Assembly (NCBI GenBank): GCA_947624785.1
Contig: CANQLV010000007.1
Location: 158,271-222,270, forward strand
DNA: 64,000 nucleotides
DNA from: Akkermansia muciniphila
GTDB lineage: Bacteria; Verrucomicrobiota; Verrucomicrobiia; Verrucomicrobiales; Akkermansiaceae
Direction: 5' to 3'
Below the pieces are notes generated by a model, which was not told where the DNA came from, did no database searches, and saw only the letters and a program-made list of their open reading frames with translations. Within the stretch, counting starts at the first letter, position 1. The number at the start of each line of letters is the position of its first letter. Below, one piece after another: positions 8,277 through 18,076 of the stretch. Made by a program: the position numbers and the translations under genes.

Positions 8277-9533
8277 CTATTTAACGTATGTCTTAAGCAC
8301 GCGCTTGATGATGGCAAGCGCCTGCTGGACTTCTTCTTCACTCACGTTCAGCGGAGGCAGCAGGCGGACGGTTTCCGGCCCGGCGGGAACGGAAAGCAGG
8401 CCCTCCTGCCGCAGGGCTTCCACCACCACGGCGGCAATCGTCTTGCCTTCCGGCGCTTCCACCATTTCCGGATTAAGGCCGATGCCCAGCAACAGGCCCA
8501 GTCCGCGCACGCCCTGGACCACGGGCAGGTTCCAGGATTCTATTTCCGCGCGGATTTCCGCGCCCAGGCGCCGCGCCCGTTCCGGGAGCCCCTGGGAGAC
8601 GATTTCCCGCAGCACGGCCAGACCGACTGTGGTGCCGAGCGGATTGCCGCCATACGTGGAGCCATGGGAGCCGGGGTCCATGATGGAGGCAAGCTCCGTG
8701 CCCCGGTCGTCAATGGCGCGGTCGGAAATCCAGAAGCCGCCGATGGGAAAACCGCCGCCAAGAGCCTTGGCCCAGGAAACGCCGTCCGGCTCCACGTCCG
8801 GAGCCACGGCGCGCCATCCCATGATGTCGCCGCAGCGGCCAAAGCCGCACTGCACTTCATCCATCAGCAGCAGCAGATCGTGCTCCCTGCACAATTGTGC
8901 CAGGCCGCGCAGGAATTCCGGAGTCACGCAGTTGACGCCGCCTTCCCCCTGGATGGTCTCCAGCATGAAGGCTACCGTTTCCGGCCTGATGGCCTCGCGG
9001 GCCGTTTCCAGATCATTGAAAGGCAGATGGCGGAATCCCGGCAGCATGGGGTCAAAGCCTATCTTGATTTTATCCTGCCCCGTGGCGGACATGCTGCCCA
9101 GCGTTCTTCCGTGGAAGGATTTGTTGAACGTAAGCACTTCATAACGGGGCTTGCCGTCCGCCTGGGGCTTCCGGTGGCCGTAGCGGCGCGCCACCTTGAT
9201 CAAGCCGTCATTGGATTCCGCGCCGCTGTTGGAGAAGAAGACTTTCCCCGGACGCTCCACGCATTTGGTCACGATGAATTCCGCCAGATCCGCCTGCTGG
9301 GGAATCTGGTACAGGTTGGAGCAGTGCACCAGCGTGGCCGCCTGCTTTTGCAGGGCCTGCGTTACCACGGGATGGCAATGCCCCAGCGCGCAAGTGGCAA
9401 TGCCGGCACAGAAGTCCAGATAGCACTTTCCCGTGCTGTCCCACAGTCGGGAGCCTTCCCCGCGGACGGCAGCCATGGGATAACGGCCATAGGAATGGAG
9501 TACGTACTGGTTGAGTTTTTCTTCTGTGTTCAT
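8277..9533 (-). CDS. argD: Acetylornithine aminotransferase (class III, PLP-dependent)
   Basis: This 418-residue class III aminotransferase converts N-acetylglutamate semialdehyde to N-acetylornithine in arginine synthesis, and may also make succinyl-diaminopimelate. PLP contacts are visible: SNSGAESND at 101-109, the pyridine-binding Asp225 in MDEVQCGFGR, and Schiff-base Lys256 in WAKALGGGFPIG. The HGRTLG substrate loop is present. Class III members overlap in substrate, so ornithine or GABA transaminase is possible. ArgD is favoured by overall pattern and by argH elsewhere in the window. An ACT protein follows directly. Confidence 0.85.
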   Translation of the reverse strand: MNTEEKLNQYVLHSYGRYPMAAVRGEGSRLWDSTGKCYLDFCAGIATCALGHCHPVVTQALQKQAATLVHCSNLYQIPQQADLAEFIVTKCVERPGKVFFSNSGAESNDGLIKVARRYGHRKPQADGKPRYEVLTFNKSFHGRTLGSMSATGQDKIKIGFDPMLPGFRHLPFNDLETAREAIRPETVAFMLETIQGEGGVNCVTPEFLRGLAQLCREHDLLLLMDEVQCGFGRCGDIMGWRAVAPDVEPDGVSWAKALGGGFPIGGFWISDRAIDDRGTELASIMDPGSHGSTYGGNPLGTTVGLAVLREIVSQGLPERARRLGAEIRAEIESWNLPVVQGVRGLGLLLGIGLNPEMVEAPEGKTIAAVVVEALRQEGLLSVPAGPETVRLLPPLNVSEEEVQQALAIIKRVLKTYVK

Positions 9534-9720
9534 AAGTTAAGGCGATACGGGTGTAGTTTGCGCTTCTGGCCCCGTCTGTAAATGATTTTTTTGGGAGCCA
9601 CGTCATGATTCTCACATTTTATCCCGGCTGGTAGTCATATCTCTGTTCGGCGGCATTTCATTTTTCTTTTCTTTTATCCTTTTGCCGTCAGAATAAATCT
9701 ACAACCAGCAGCAATCCACC

Positions 9721-10134
9721 ATGGCACATTTTTTCAATCCCAAAGGTTTTCTGGAGGAATTCAAGGCATTCGCCCTTAAAGGAAATGTCATTGACCTGGC
9801 GGTGGCGGTCGTCATCGGCGGCGCGTTCAACAAAATCGTTTCCGTCTTCGTCTCCAGCATCATCACCCCCATCATCGGCTACCTCACCTCCGGCGTGAAC
9901 CTGGCGTACCTGACGCTGAAACTGGGGGACGTGGAACTGAAATACGGAGAACTGCTCCAGGCGACCATTGATTTCATCATCATCGCCTTCTCCATCTTCG
10001 TGGCCATCAAGCTCATCGGCTCGCTGAGGCGCAAGAGTGAAGAAACGCCCGCGGCTCCCGCGCCCAAGCCGGATGACGTCGTTCTGCTGGAACAGATCCG
10101 GGACATCCTGCAAAAACAGGCGGACGCCAAATAA
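9721..10134 (+). CDS. mscL: Large-conductance mechanosensitive channel MscL
   Basis: The 137-residue inner-membrane channel opens under membrane tension and releases solutes on hypo-osmotic shock. The N-terminal amphipathic helix (FLEEFKAFALKGNVIDLAVAV) leads into TM1 with the tightly packed GN-DLAVAVVIGGAF constriction, a short periplasmic loop, TM2 (IDFIIIAFSIFVAIKLI) and a charged cytoplasmic C-terminal bundle (LLEQIRDILQKQ). Length and order are typical. The alkaline phosphatase gene follows on the same strand. Confidence 0.95.
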   Translation: MAHFFNPKGFLEEFKAFALKGNVIDLAVAVVIGGAFNKIVSVFVSSIITPIIGYLTSGVNLAYLTLKLGDVELKYGELLQATIDFIIIAFSIFVAIKLIGSLRRKSEETPAAPAPKPDDVVLLEQIRDILQKQADAK

Positions 10135-10222
10135 GGCCGCCAACAGCGTTTGCGCCGGTTTCCCGCGGAACCGGCACATTTTTCCTCTTTACTTGTTCCA
10201 CCGCAGGCGGGAAAGTGGCAGC

Positions 10223-11374
10223 ATGACTCCCCTCCTGCGCTCCGTTGCCTGCGCCCTGCTGCTCGCTCCGCCCCTGCTTCCGGCGGCGGAAACCCAGCGC
10301 TTCGTTCTGGAACGCCCCTACCAGGTGGCGGAAATTCCGGAGCCTGACCGGAACCTCCCCGTCACCAACGTCATCCTGATGATTGGGGACGGCATGGGCA
10401 TCCATCACCTTTCCGCGGCCTGGGCGGCCAACCGCGGGCGCCTGTTCATTGAAAACTGCCCGGTGACGGGCATCTCCAAAACCTGGTGCGCGGACAAGCT
10501 GGTAACGGACTCCGCCGCCGCAGGCACCGCCATGGCGACGGGAACCAAGACGCTCTACAAAAGGGTGGCCGTGTGCCCCAGGGGAAAGAAGCTGGATTCC
10601 CTGGTGGACAAGGCGGCGGACATGGGCAAATCCACCGGCGTGATCGCCACCTGCGAGCTGAACGACGCCACTCCGGCCGCCTTCTGCGCCAATAATGAAA
10701 AAAGGTCGGACTCCTACGGCATCATCGGGGATTATCCCCATTCCCGCGCCGACTTCATTTTCGGCGGCGGCGGCAAGTATTTCACGCAAAGGCCGGACGG
10801 GAGGGACATTTTCAAGGAGATGCAGGCGCAGGGCTACCGCGTTGCCCGCACCTGGGAGGAAGCCGCCGCACTGCCGCCCGGAAAAACGCTGGCCGTCACC
10901 GCTCCGGGGAATCTACCCCCTCCCTCCAGGCGGGGCGACGTTCTCCGCAAAGCCGCGCTGAAGGCGCTGGATACCCTTTCCCGGAATCCCAACGGCTTTT
11001 TCCTGATGGTGGAAGGCTCCAACATCGACAAGGCCGCACACAGCAACAAGCTGAAGGAAATGATGGAGGAGCTCCTGGATTTTGACCGGACAGCCGGGGC
11101 CGTGCTGGACTGGGCCTCAAAGCATCCCGGCACCCTGGTCGTCATCACGGCGGACCATAACACGGGCGCGTTCGCACTCACGGGCGGCAACCGGGAGAAA
11201 GGGGAAATAAACGCCCAGTTCGGCTCCGGCAATCACGACGGCATGGCCGTTCCGGTGTACGCCTTCGGCGCGGGAAGCGGCGCATTCACCGGAATTTACG
11301 AAAATACGGACATCTTCCGCAAGATCATGGAGGCCTTCAAAAAAGGGGCGGCCAAACCCGCGCCCGGGCGTTAA
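10223..11374 (+). CDS. Exported alkaline phosphatase
   Basis: The 383-residue PhoA-superfamily enzyme hydrolyses phosphomonoesters outside the cytoplasm. The start at 10223 gives a signal peptide (MTPLLRSVACALLLAPPLLPAA). Metal ligands and the nucleophile are visible: Asp56 (IGDGMG), Ser97 in TDSAAAGTAMATG, Glu264-Asp269-His273 in VEGSNIDKAAH, Asp311-His312 in ADHNTGA and His338 in GNHDG. It follows mscL by 88 bp. No Pho box was identified. It is convergent with the MFS gene; the stops are 8 bp apart. Confidence 0.9.
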   Translation: MTPLLRSVACALLLAPPLLPAAETQRFVLERPYQVAEIPEPDRNLPVTNVILMIGDGMGIHHLSAAWAANRGRLFIENCPVTGISKTWCADKLVTDSAAAGTAMATGTKTLYKRVAVCPRGKKLDSLVDKAADMGKSTGVIATCELNDATPAAFCANNEKRSDSYGIIGDYPHSRADFIFGGGGKYFTQRPDGRDIFKEMQAQGYRVARTWEEAAALPPGKTLAVTAPGNLPPPSRRGDVLRKAALKALDTLSRNPNGFFLMVEGSNIDKAAHSNKLKEMMEELLDFDRTAGAVLDWASKHPGTLVVITADHNTGAFALTGGNREKGEINAQFGSGNHDGMAVPVYAFGAGSGAFTGIYENTDIFRKIMEAFKKGAAKPAPGR

Positions 11375-11382
11375 AACTTCTG

Positions 11383-12582
11383 TCAGGCTCCGTTCCGCCG
11401 CGGCTCATCCATGTGCCGCGCCACCAGCCCGGCCCCGGCGGTAGCCAGGGCGCCTATCAGGAACACCGCCTGCGGACCGCCCGTGTTCATCCAGATTACG
11501 CCGCCCAGCACCCCGTAAGTGATGGAGGCCACATGGTTGATGGCCAGTCCGGTGTAAATGCTGGGCGTGATGTCCTCCGGTTTCTCGCAGATGCGGGCCA
11601 CGTAAGTGCTGCGGGCCATGCCCAGGGCGAACAGCAGGTTGTCCAGCACGAAGCAGGCGGTCACCACCCCCACGGCCCAGTGCAGGGGAAGCAGCTCCGG
11701 AGCGAAGGCGTACGCCAGGCACAGGAGGGACAGCGCAATGCTGTCGAAAATCGTCACCTTCCGTTCCCCGTACCGCTTGATGCTCCAGCCGATGAGGGGC
11801 TGCGTGACCAGCCCGATGACGCCGGCAATGAGCAGGGTTTTCCCGATGTATCCGGGCGGCTGCCCCAGCGTGCTGACCATCAGCCAGAAGCCGAAGGTCA
11901 GATAAAGCTGCTTGCGGATGCCGTGCAGGATTTCCAGCCCGTAATAAACGGCATACCTGCGCTTGAAGACGAAGCATTGCCGCCAGCCGCGCCGCTGCGG
12001 AAAGACGGGCGTTTTCACCCGGCTCAGGAACAGGAACGCCAGCAGGCACACGCCGCCCGTGACGAAAAAGTCCACGGCAAAAGACTGGTTGAATTTCCAC
12101 TTGATCCACACGCACAGCGCGCCCAGCAGCGCGGCCGCCGTTCCCAGCGCTTTCATCTGGCCGAGCCGCAGGCTGCGGTTTTCCGGTCTCGCCGTATGGA
12201 TGACGATGGTGTCAATCATGCCCATCAGGATGTGCTGCCCCAGGCTCACCGTCAGAATCCACGCGGACAGCGCCCACAGGCTGGTTCCGGCGCCGCAGAA
12301 GGCCAGCGCGTACATGCCGCCGAACATCAGCAGGCACGCTACCCCGGCCATGCGCACCTCATTGAACATGAAAAGCAGGCTGACCACAAAGAGGGACAGG
12401 ATGCCGGGCAGCTCCCGGGGGAGTTCAAAGAACCCGCGCATTTCCACGTCCAGATGCTGGGCGTCACGCAGGAAGTTGCTGAAAATGAGATCATACACGC
12501 CGCTTCCGAACTGGCCCAGAAAAAGAGCCAGCAGCACAAAAACCATCGTCTTCCTGATGCGGGGGGAAGCGGCTTCACTCAT
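11383..12582 (-). CDS. MFS transporter
   Basis: The 399-residue protein has about 12 predicted membrane segments, e.g. MVFVLLALFLGQFGSGVYDLI (TM1) and VVTACFVLDNLLFALGMARSTYVARICEKPED (a TM plus loop typical of MFS). The central cytoplasmic loop is basic (RRGWRQCFVFKRRY), with an IGWSIKRYGERKV motif after TM8. The DNLLFALGMARSTYVARIC segment resembles sugar-phosphate or efflux MFS proteins, but the substrate cannot be assigned. It is divergent from the GH20 gene (128-bp spacer). Confidence 0.8.
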   Translation of the reverse strand: MSEAASPRIRKTMVFVLLALFLGQFGSGVYDLIFSNFLRDAQHLDVEMRGFFELPRELPGILSLFVVSLLFMFNEVRMAGVACLLMFGGMYALAFCGAGTSLWALSAWILTVSLGQHILMGMIDTIVIHTARPENRSLRLGQMKALGTAAALLGALCVWIKWKFNQSFAVDFFVTGGVCLLAFLFLSRVKTPVFPQRRGWRQCFVFKRRYAVYYGLEILHGIRKQLYLTFGFWLMVSTLGQPPGYIGKTLLIAGVIGLVTQPLIGWSIKRYGERKVTIFDSIALSLLCLAYAFAPELLPLHWAVGVVTACFVLDNLLFALGMARSTYVARICEKPEDITPSIYTGLAINHVASITYGVLGGVIWMNTGGPQAVFLIGALATAGAGLVARHMDEPRRNGA

Positions 12583-12659
12583 AGGGCGGGGATACTCTCA
12601 CAGGTGCACAGGCGGAGCAACCGCTATTTTCATCCGCCGGCCTTTCCCGGCATTTGTAA

Positions 12660-14360
<1,701 letters not shown>

Positions 14361-14449
14361 ATATGAAGGAAAGGCCCGTGCGGGCCTCCTTCCGGAGGCC
14401 GCATTATGGGCTAGCCAACCTTCACGAAAACCATTACATTGGCGGCATT

Positions 14450-15598
14450 ATGAATTTGGAACTGCTTCGTCAGGTTTGCGTGACTCCGGGCGCTCCGGGG
14501 TTTGAAGACAAAATCCGTGATTTCATCATTCAGGAAGTGGCCCCTCTGGTGGACGCCGTGCGGGTGGACAACCTGGGCAGCGTGATTGCCATCGTGGAAG
14601 GCAAGGATACGGAAAAAACCATGATGGCCGCCGCCCACATGGACGAAATCGGCTTCATGGTCCGTCACATTGACGACAAGGGGTTCATCAAATTCCTGCC
14701 TCTGGGTGGCTTTGACGCCAAGACGCTGACGGCCCAGCGCGTCATCGTCCACGGCAAAAAAGACCTCATCGGCGTCATGGGCGTGAAGCCCATCCACGTG
14801 ATGTCCCCGGCGGAACGCACCAAGCTGCCGGAAGTGACCGATTTCTTCATTGACCTGGGCATGAGCAAGGAGGAAGTGGAAAAATACGTCTCCGTGGGCG
14901 ACTCCGTCACCCGCGAACGCGACCTGGTGGAAATGGGGGACTGCGTGAACGTGAAGTCCCTGGACAACCGCGCCGGATGCTACGTGCTGATTGAAGCCCT
15001 CCGCGCCATCAAGGCTTCCAAAAAGAAGCCCTCCTGCAACTTCGTGGCCGCTTTCACCGTTCAGGAGGAAGTGGGGCTGAGGGGCGCGCAGGCCGGCACG
15101 CTGGACATCCAGCCGGACTTCTCCATCGCGCTGGACGTCACCATCGCCTGCGACATTCCCGGCACCCCGGCCCACGACCAGGTCTCCCATCTGGGGGCAG
15201 GGGCCGCCATCAAGCTGTATGACGGCTCCGTCATTGCGGACCGCCGCATGGTGAAGTTCATGAAGGCCATGGCGGACGCCCACAAGATCAAATGGCAGGT
15301 GGAAATGCTGCCCGCAGGCGGCACGGACGCCGGAGCCATGCAGAAATTCGTACCGGGCGGCTCCATTGCCGGGGCCATCTCCGTTCCCACCCGCAACGTT
15401 CACCAGGTCATTGAAATGGCGCACAAGGACGACCTGGACGCTTCCGTAGCGCTCCTGACCGCCTGCGCCATGAACGTGGACAAATGGGACTGGTCCTGGA
15501 ACTCCGTCAACGAATGCCCCGTGGAAAAACCCGCCAAGGCATCCAAAACGGCAGCCAAGCCGGCCAAAGCCGCCGCCAAGAAGAAAAAGGCCAAATAA
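14450..15598 (+). CDS. M42-family aminopeptidase/endoglucanase-like metallopeptidase
   Basis: The 382-residue dinuclear-metal peptidase resembles PepA/FrvX/YsdC; family members trim peptides in the cytoplasm as tetrahedral particles. Visible ligands: His63 and Asp65 (AAHMDEIGFM), Asp172 (LDNRAG), the catalytic and binding pair Glu206-Glu207 (VQEEVGLRG), Asp229 (ALDVT) and His in TRNVHQ. The start MNLELLRQVCVTPGAPGFE is canonical, so upstream codons were dropped. The last 25 or so residues are an added Lys/Ala-rich tail ending AAAKKKKAK, not part of the usual ~350-residue fold. A strong terminator follows. Confidence 0.9.
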   Translation: MNLELLRQVCVTPGAPGFEDKIRDFIIQEVAPLVDAVRVDNLGSVIAIVEGKDTEKTMMAAAHMDEIGFMVRHIDDKGFIKFLPLGGFDAKTLTAQRVIVHGKKDLIGVMGVKPIHVMSPAERTKLPEVTDFFIDLGMSKEEVEKYVSVGDSVTRERDLVEMGDCVNVKSLDNRAGCYVLIEALRAIKASKKKPSCNFVAAFTVQEEVGLRGAQAGTLDIQPDFSIALDVTIACDIPGTPAHDQVSHLGAGAAIKLYDGSVIADRRMVKFMKAMADAHKIKWQVEMLPAGGTDAGAMQKFVPGGSIAGAISVPTRNVHQVIEMAHKDDLDASVALLTACAMNVDKWDWSWNSVNECPVEKPAKASKTAAKPAKAAAKKKKAK

Positions 15599-15627
15599 AA
15601 GCCCCGGCGCCAACCGATCACTCACCC

Positions 15628-15664
15628 GCAGGCCGCCCCGGAAACGGAGGCGGCCTGCCTGTTT
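15628..15664 (+). terminator. Terminator after the M42 peptidase gene
   Basis: A 10-bp perfect stem, GCAGGCCGCC (15628-15637) with GGCGGCCTGC (15649-15658), has an 11-nt loop and is followed by CTGTTT, 29 bp past the stop codon. Confidence 0.75.
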
Positions 15665-15872
15665 CCGGACGTCTTCAAGCGTTCCGCGCAATACGCCCGC
15701 GGCGTTGCCCCGTCCAGTCAAGAAGCGCCGCGACCCCTTGCGCCAGTCAAACCTGGAATTGAGCGGCGGTGAACTCTATTCCCTGAAGCAAGGCGCCCTG
15801 GCGGACGCATGCGTTTCAGCTGCCGCAGAGGACTGCGGCGCGCCACGGAGGCTTTTCAGGATGGCCTCCCCA

Positions 15873-15907
15873 TAAAAAATCCTCCGGCACCCAGAGATGC
15901 CGGAGGA
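15873..15907 (-). terminator. Terminator of the Ala/Pro-rich protein gene
   Basis: A 10-bp perfect stem, TCCTCCGGCA (15880-15889) with TGCCGGAGGA (15898-15907), lies 22 bp past the leftward stop. The AAAAAA at 15874-15879 becomes the T run when read leftward. Confidence 0.85.
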
Positions 15908-15929
15908 GGATCAATCCTGAAAAAGAAAG

Positions 15930-16484
15930 TTACTTGGCGGCGGGAGCGGGAGCTTCCTTCGGAGCGGGAACGGGGGCAGGAACGGCTTCCACTTCCACGT
16001 CTTCCTCCACTTCAACGCCTTCTTCGGGACCGGAAGCTCCGGTCTGCTTCATGGCGTCCTTCAGGGCCTGGCTTCCGAAGAAGTCGGCCTGCTGCAAGCG
16101 CTGCATGTCGGTCATCATGCCCATGAAAATGGGCAGGAGTTCGGCCTGGCGCGCCTGCATGGCGGCATCCATTTCAGCCTGGACCTTCTGGGCGCTCTTG
16201 GAAAGGGCTTCGCCCTTTTCATTGATCTTCGCCATCTTTTCAGCGGCCGCGTCTGCGGTGGCCTTGTCCTTCACCGTGCTGAGCGTGGCGGACATTTCCT
16301 TCATCAAAGCCAGCATCTGGTCAGCGGCTTCCTTCGCTTCCTTGGAAACTTCAGCGGCCGGCGCGGTGGGCGCGGCAGGGGTTTCAGCGGCCGGCGCGGG
16401 TGCCGGAGCCGGGGCATCCTGGGCGGAAGCCATACCTGCAAATGCCAGGGCACATGCCGAACTAATTGTTACAATGCTCTTCAT
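15930..16484 (-). CDS. Exported Ala/Pro-rich protein of unknown function
   Basis: The 184-residue protein starts at MKSIVTISS (16484), giving a signal peptide ending ASAQD and an AAGGG-like site just upstream. After cleavage comes a low-complexity APAPAPAAETPAAP segment, a helical, probably coiled-coil middle (about 50-135; KEAKEAADQMLALMKEMSATLSTVKDK), an acidic stretch (EEGVEVEEDVEVEAV) and a second Pro/Ala tail. This looks like a periplasmic spacer or structural protein, perhaps cell-envelope associated. I do not recognise a family. It has its own terminator and is divergent from the rubrerythrin gene. Confidence 0.75.
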   Translation of the reverse strand: MKSIVTISSACALAFAGMASAQDAPAPAPAPAAETPAAPTAPAAEVSKEAKEAADQMLALMKEMSATLSTVKDKATADAAAEKMAKINEKGEALSKSAQKVQAEMDAAMQARQAELLPIFMGMMTDMQRLQQADFFGSQALKDAMKQTGASGPEEGVEVEEDVEVEAVPAPVPAPKEAPAPAAK

Positions 16485-16638
16485 AACGTTTCCCTTGTAC
16501 AGGTTCACCATGCACGCGTCAATGACTCATTGTGTAACGAATCCCCGTGATGCCGCAGAAAGAGGAATTTACGTTTTTTCTTCCCTTGGAGGATTTTTTC
16601 AGTTGCATCTTTTTAGAATTATTATAAATTATTCCTCG

Positions 16639-17187
16639 ATGACTAAAACCATAGAAAACCTGAAAGCCGCCATTACGGGCGAAAGCACCGCCTCCGCCAC
16701 TTACGCGGCCTATGCCGCCAAAGCCGCCCAGGAAGGGCAGCCCCTCATTCAGAAATTGTTTGAAGCCGCCTCCAAGGCGGAATCCGTACACGCCGCCAAC
16801 CATAACAAGGTGCTGGAAAAACTGGGAGCCACCATGGACCCCATTGACATCCAGATTCATGTGGGAACCACCGCGGAAAACCTGAAAGCCGCCATTGCCG
16901 GGGAAACCCACGAATTTGAAAGCATGTATCCGGAATTCATCGCCGTGGCGGAAGAAGAAGGCCAGAAGGCCGCCGTCCGTTCCTTCACCTGGGCCACGGA
17001 AGCGGAAAAGGAACACGCCGATTTCTATGCCGCCGCCCTCAAGGCGCTGGAAAGCGGAGACACCAGCGCCCTGCCCAAACAGTACTGGATCTGCCTGGTT
17101 TGCGGGGACACCTTCAAATCCCTGGAAGGCGTGGACGCCTGCCCCCTCTGCGGCACCAAGGCTGAAAAATTCCTCGTCATCGGGTAA
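16639..17187 (+). CDS. Rubrerythrin
   Basis: The 182-residue protein combines an N-terminal four-helix ferritin-like diiron domain (Glu15, Glu48/His51 in AESVHA, Glu89/Glu92 in GETHEFE, Glu124-His126 region) with a C-terminal rubredoxin-like Fe(Cys)4 site (Cys152, Cys155, Cys168, Cys171 in CLVCG and CPLCG). Rubrerythrins reduce hydrogen peroxide to water in anaerobes using NAD(P)H-derived electrons. This matches an oxygen-sensitive gut anaerobe that also uses class III ribonucleotide reductase. The start MTKTIENLKAAITGE is canonical. A strong terminator follows. Confidence 0.93.
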   Translation: MTKTIENLKAAITGESTASATYAAYAAKAAQEGQPLIQKLFEAASKAESVHAANHNKVLEKLGATMDPIDIQIHVGTTAENLKAAIAGETHEFESMYPEFIAVAEEEGQKAAVRSFTWATEAEKEHADFYAAALKALESGDTSALPKQYWICLVCGDTFKSLEGVDACPLCGTKAEKFLVIG

Positions 17188-17224
17188 ACTCCGCCTGAGC
17201 ACCGGAGGCCATCCATGGCACATG

Positions 17225-17257
17225 AAACCCGCCCGGAACATTCCGGGCGGGTTTTTA
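17225..17257 (+). terminator. Terminator after rubrerythrin
   Basis: AAACCCGCCCGG (17225-17236) pairs perfectly with CCGGGCGGGTTT (17243-17254) around a 6-nt loop and runs into TTTTT, 38 bp past the stop. The symmetric A and T flanks could let it work in both directions. Confidence 0.9.
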
Positions 17258-17482
17258 CAGGCCGGAAACCGCTGCCATCTGGGAAAGCGGCCAGTGAAGA
17301 AGCATCGCCGGCTTTTCCCTTCCGGTCATTCCGCAAGCGCCGTTCCAGAACCGTGTTCCGGCCCTTTTCCGGACTTCAAGACTTTTCCCCACTTCCGGCT
17401 GTCCGGGTGGCGTTGGTCCTCTCTCCCACGTGCATCCGGCCCCGGAGCTCTTTTGAATGCCCGGATTGACGGACTTGTTCAT

Positions 17483-17770
17483 TTAAAACATTAAATACAT
17501 GCATTCCGTTCCGGCTACGGCGCAGGCGAGCACCCCGATTAAAATCATGATGATGCCGAATGCGACGGATTTTCTGCACAAGGCGACAACGGCGCAGGCA
17601 ACGGAAGCCACCCCCAGCAGAATCCCGGCTGCGCCCAGCACGATCCCGGGAATAAGCACCAGGCCGGAAGCCGCTGCGGCCCAGGGCAATGACACAGCCT
17701 CCACGGCACAAATACAGGCGACTCCTTTCACAGCTTGGGGACATTGCAGCACAATGGGCTGATTTTCCAT
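17483..17770 (-). CDS. Small hypothetical membrane protein
   Basis: The 95-residue predicted protein has at least two strongly hydrophobic segments (WAAAASGLVLIPGIVLGAAGILLGVASVACAVVAL and VAFGIIMILIGVLACAVAG), separated by a short basic turn (CRKS). It is rich in Cys and small residues. The layout resembles small DUF4190/Tic20-like membrane proteins, but no family is claimed. It is flanked by non-coding DNA. The opposite strand is also open, but its product is not protein-like. Moderate confidence that it is expressed. Confidence 0.55.
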   Translation of the reverse strand: MENQPIVLQCPQAVKGVACICAVEAVSLPWAAAASGLVLIPGIVLGAAGILLGVASVACAVVALCRKSVAFGIIMILIGVLACAVAGTECMYLMF

Positions 17771-18076
17771 AAGTTTCCCTATACCCTCCCAAAACCGGGC
17801 CTGTCAACTACAACCGGAAAGTCCCCTCTTTCCGTCAACGCCGCATGCCGGACGGGATGCCCCCACAGCCAGTTGCCTGCGCCGCCATCCGTACCAAGTT
17901 CCAAGCGCAAAAAACGGCGTATGCTATCGGCACAGCCGTTTCAACGCCGGTTCCCTTTTCCTCCCCGGGCCCTTCCATGAAAAGGCTTTCCGCCACATTC
18001 TGCTTGAGGATCACCATGAAACTTTTACAATGGCGCACCCCTTCAAGCAGGAAGAATACTTTATCCTTTCTTTGCG
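17771..18076. other. 306-bp upstream region of the EptA-like gene
   Basis: This divergent spacer lies between the small membrane protein gene and the phosphoethanolamine transferase gene. An overlapping rightward frame (from 17845) lacks protein-like composition. No repeat, RNA or clear operator is seen. Confidence 0.6.

Larger units (their letters stand above)
15599..15929. other. 331-bp intergenic region between convergent genes
   Basis: It holds one terminator for each flanking gene (listed separately) and about 200 bp between them in which no credible gene, tRNA or repeat is seen. Confidence 0.7.

Noticed and set aside
14372..14400. Two mutually exclusive hairpins (AGGCCC/GGGCCT and GGCCTCC/GGAGGCC) between GH20 and the M42 gene
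   Set aside because: Neither is followed by a T run, and GC-rich DNA gives such stems by chance; not enough to call an attenuator.
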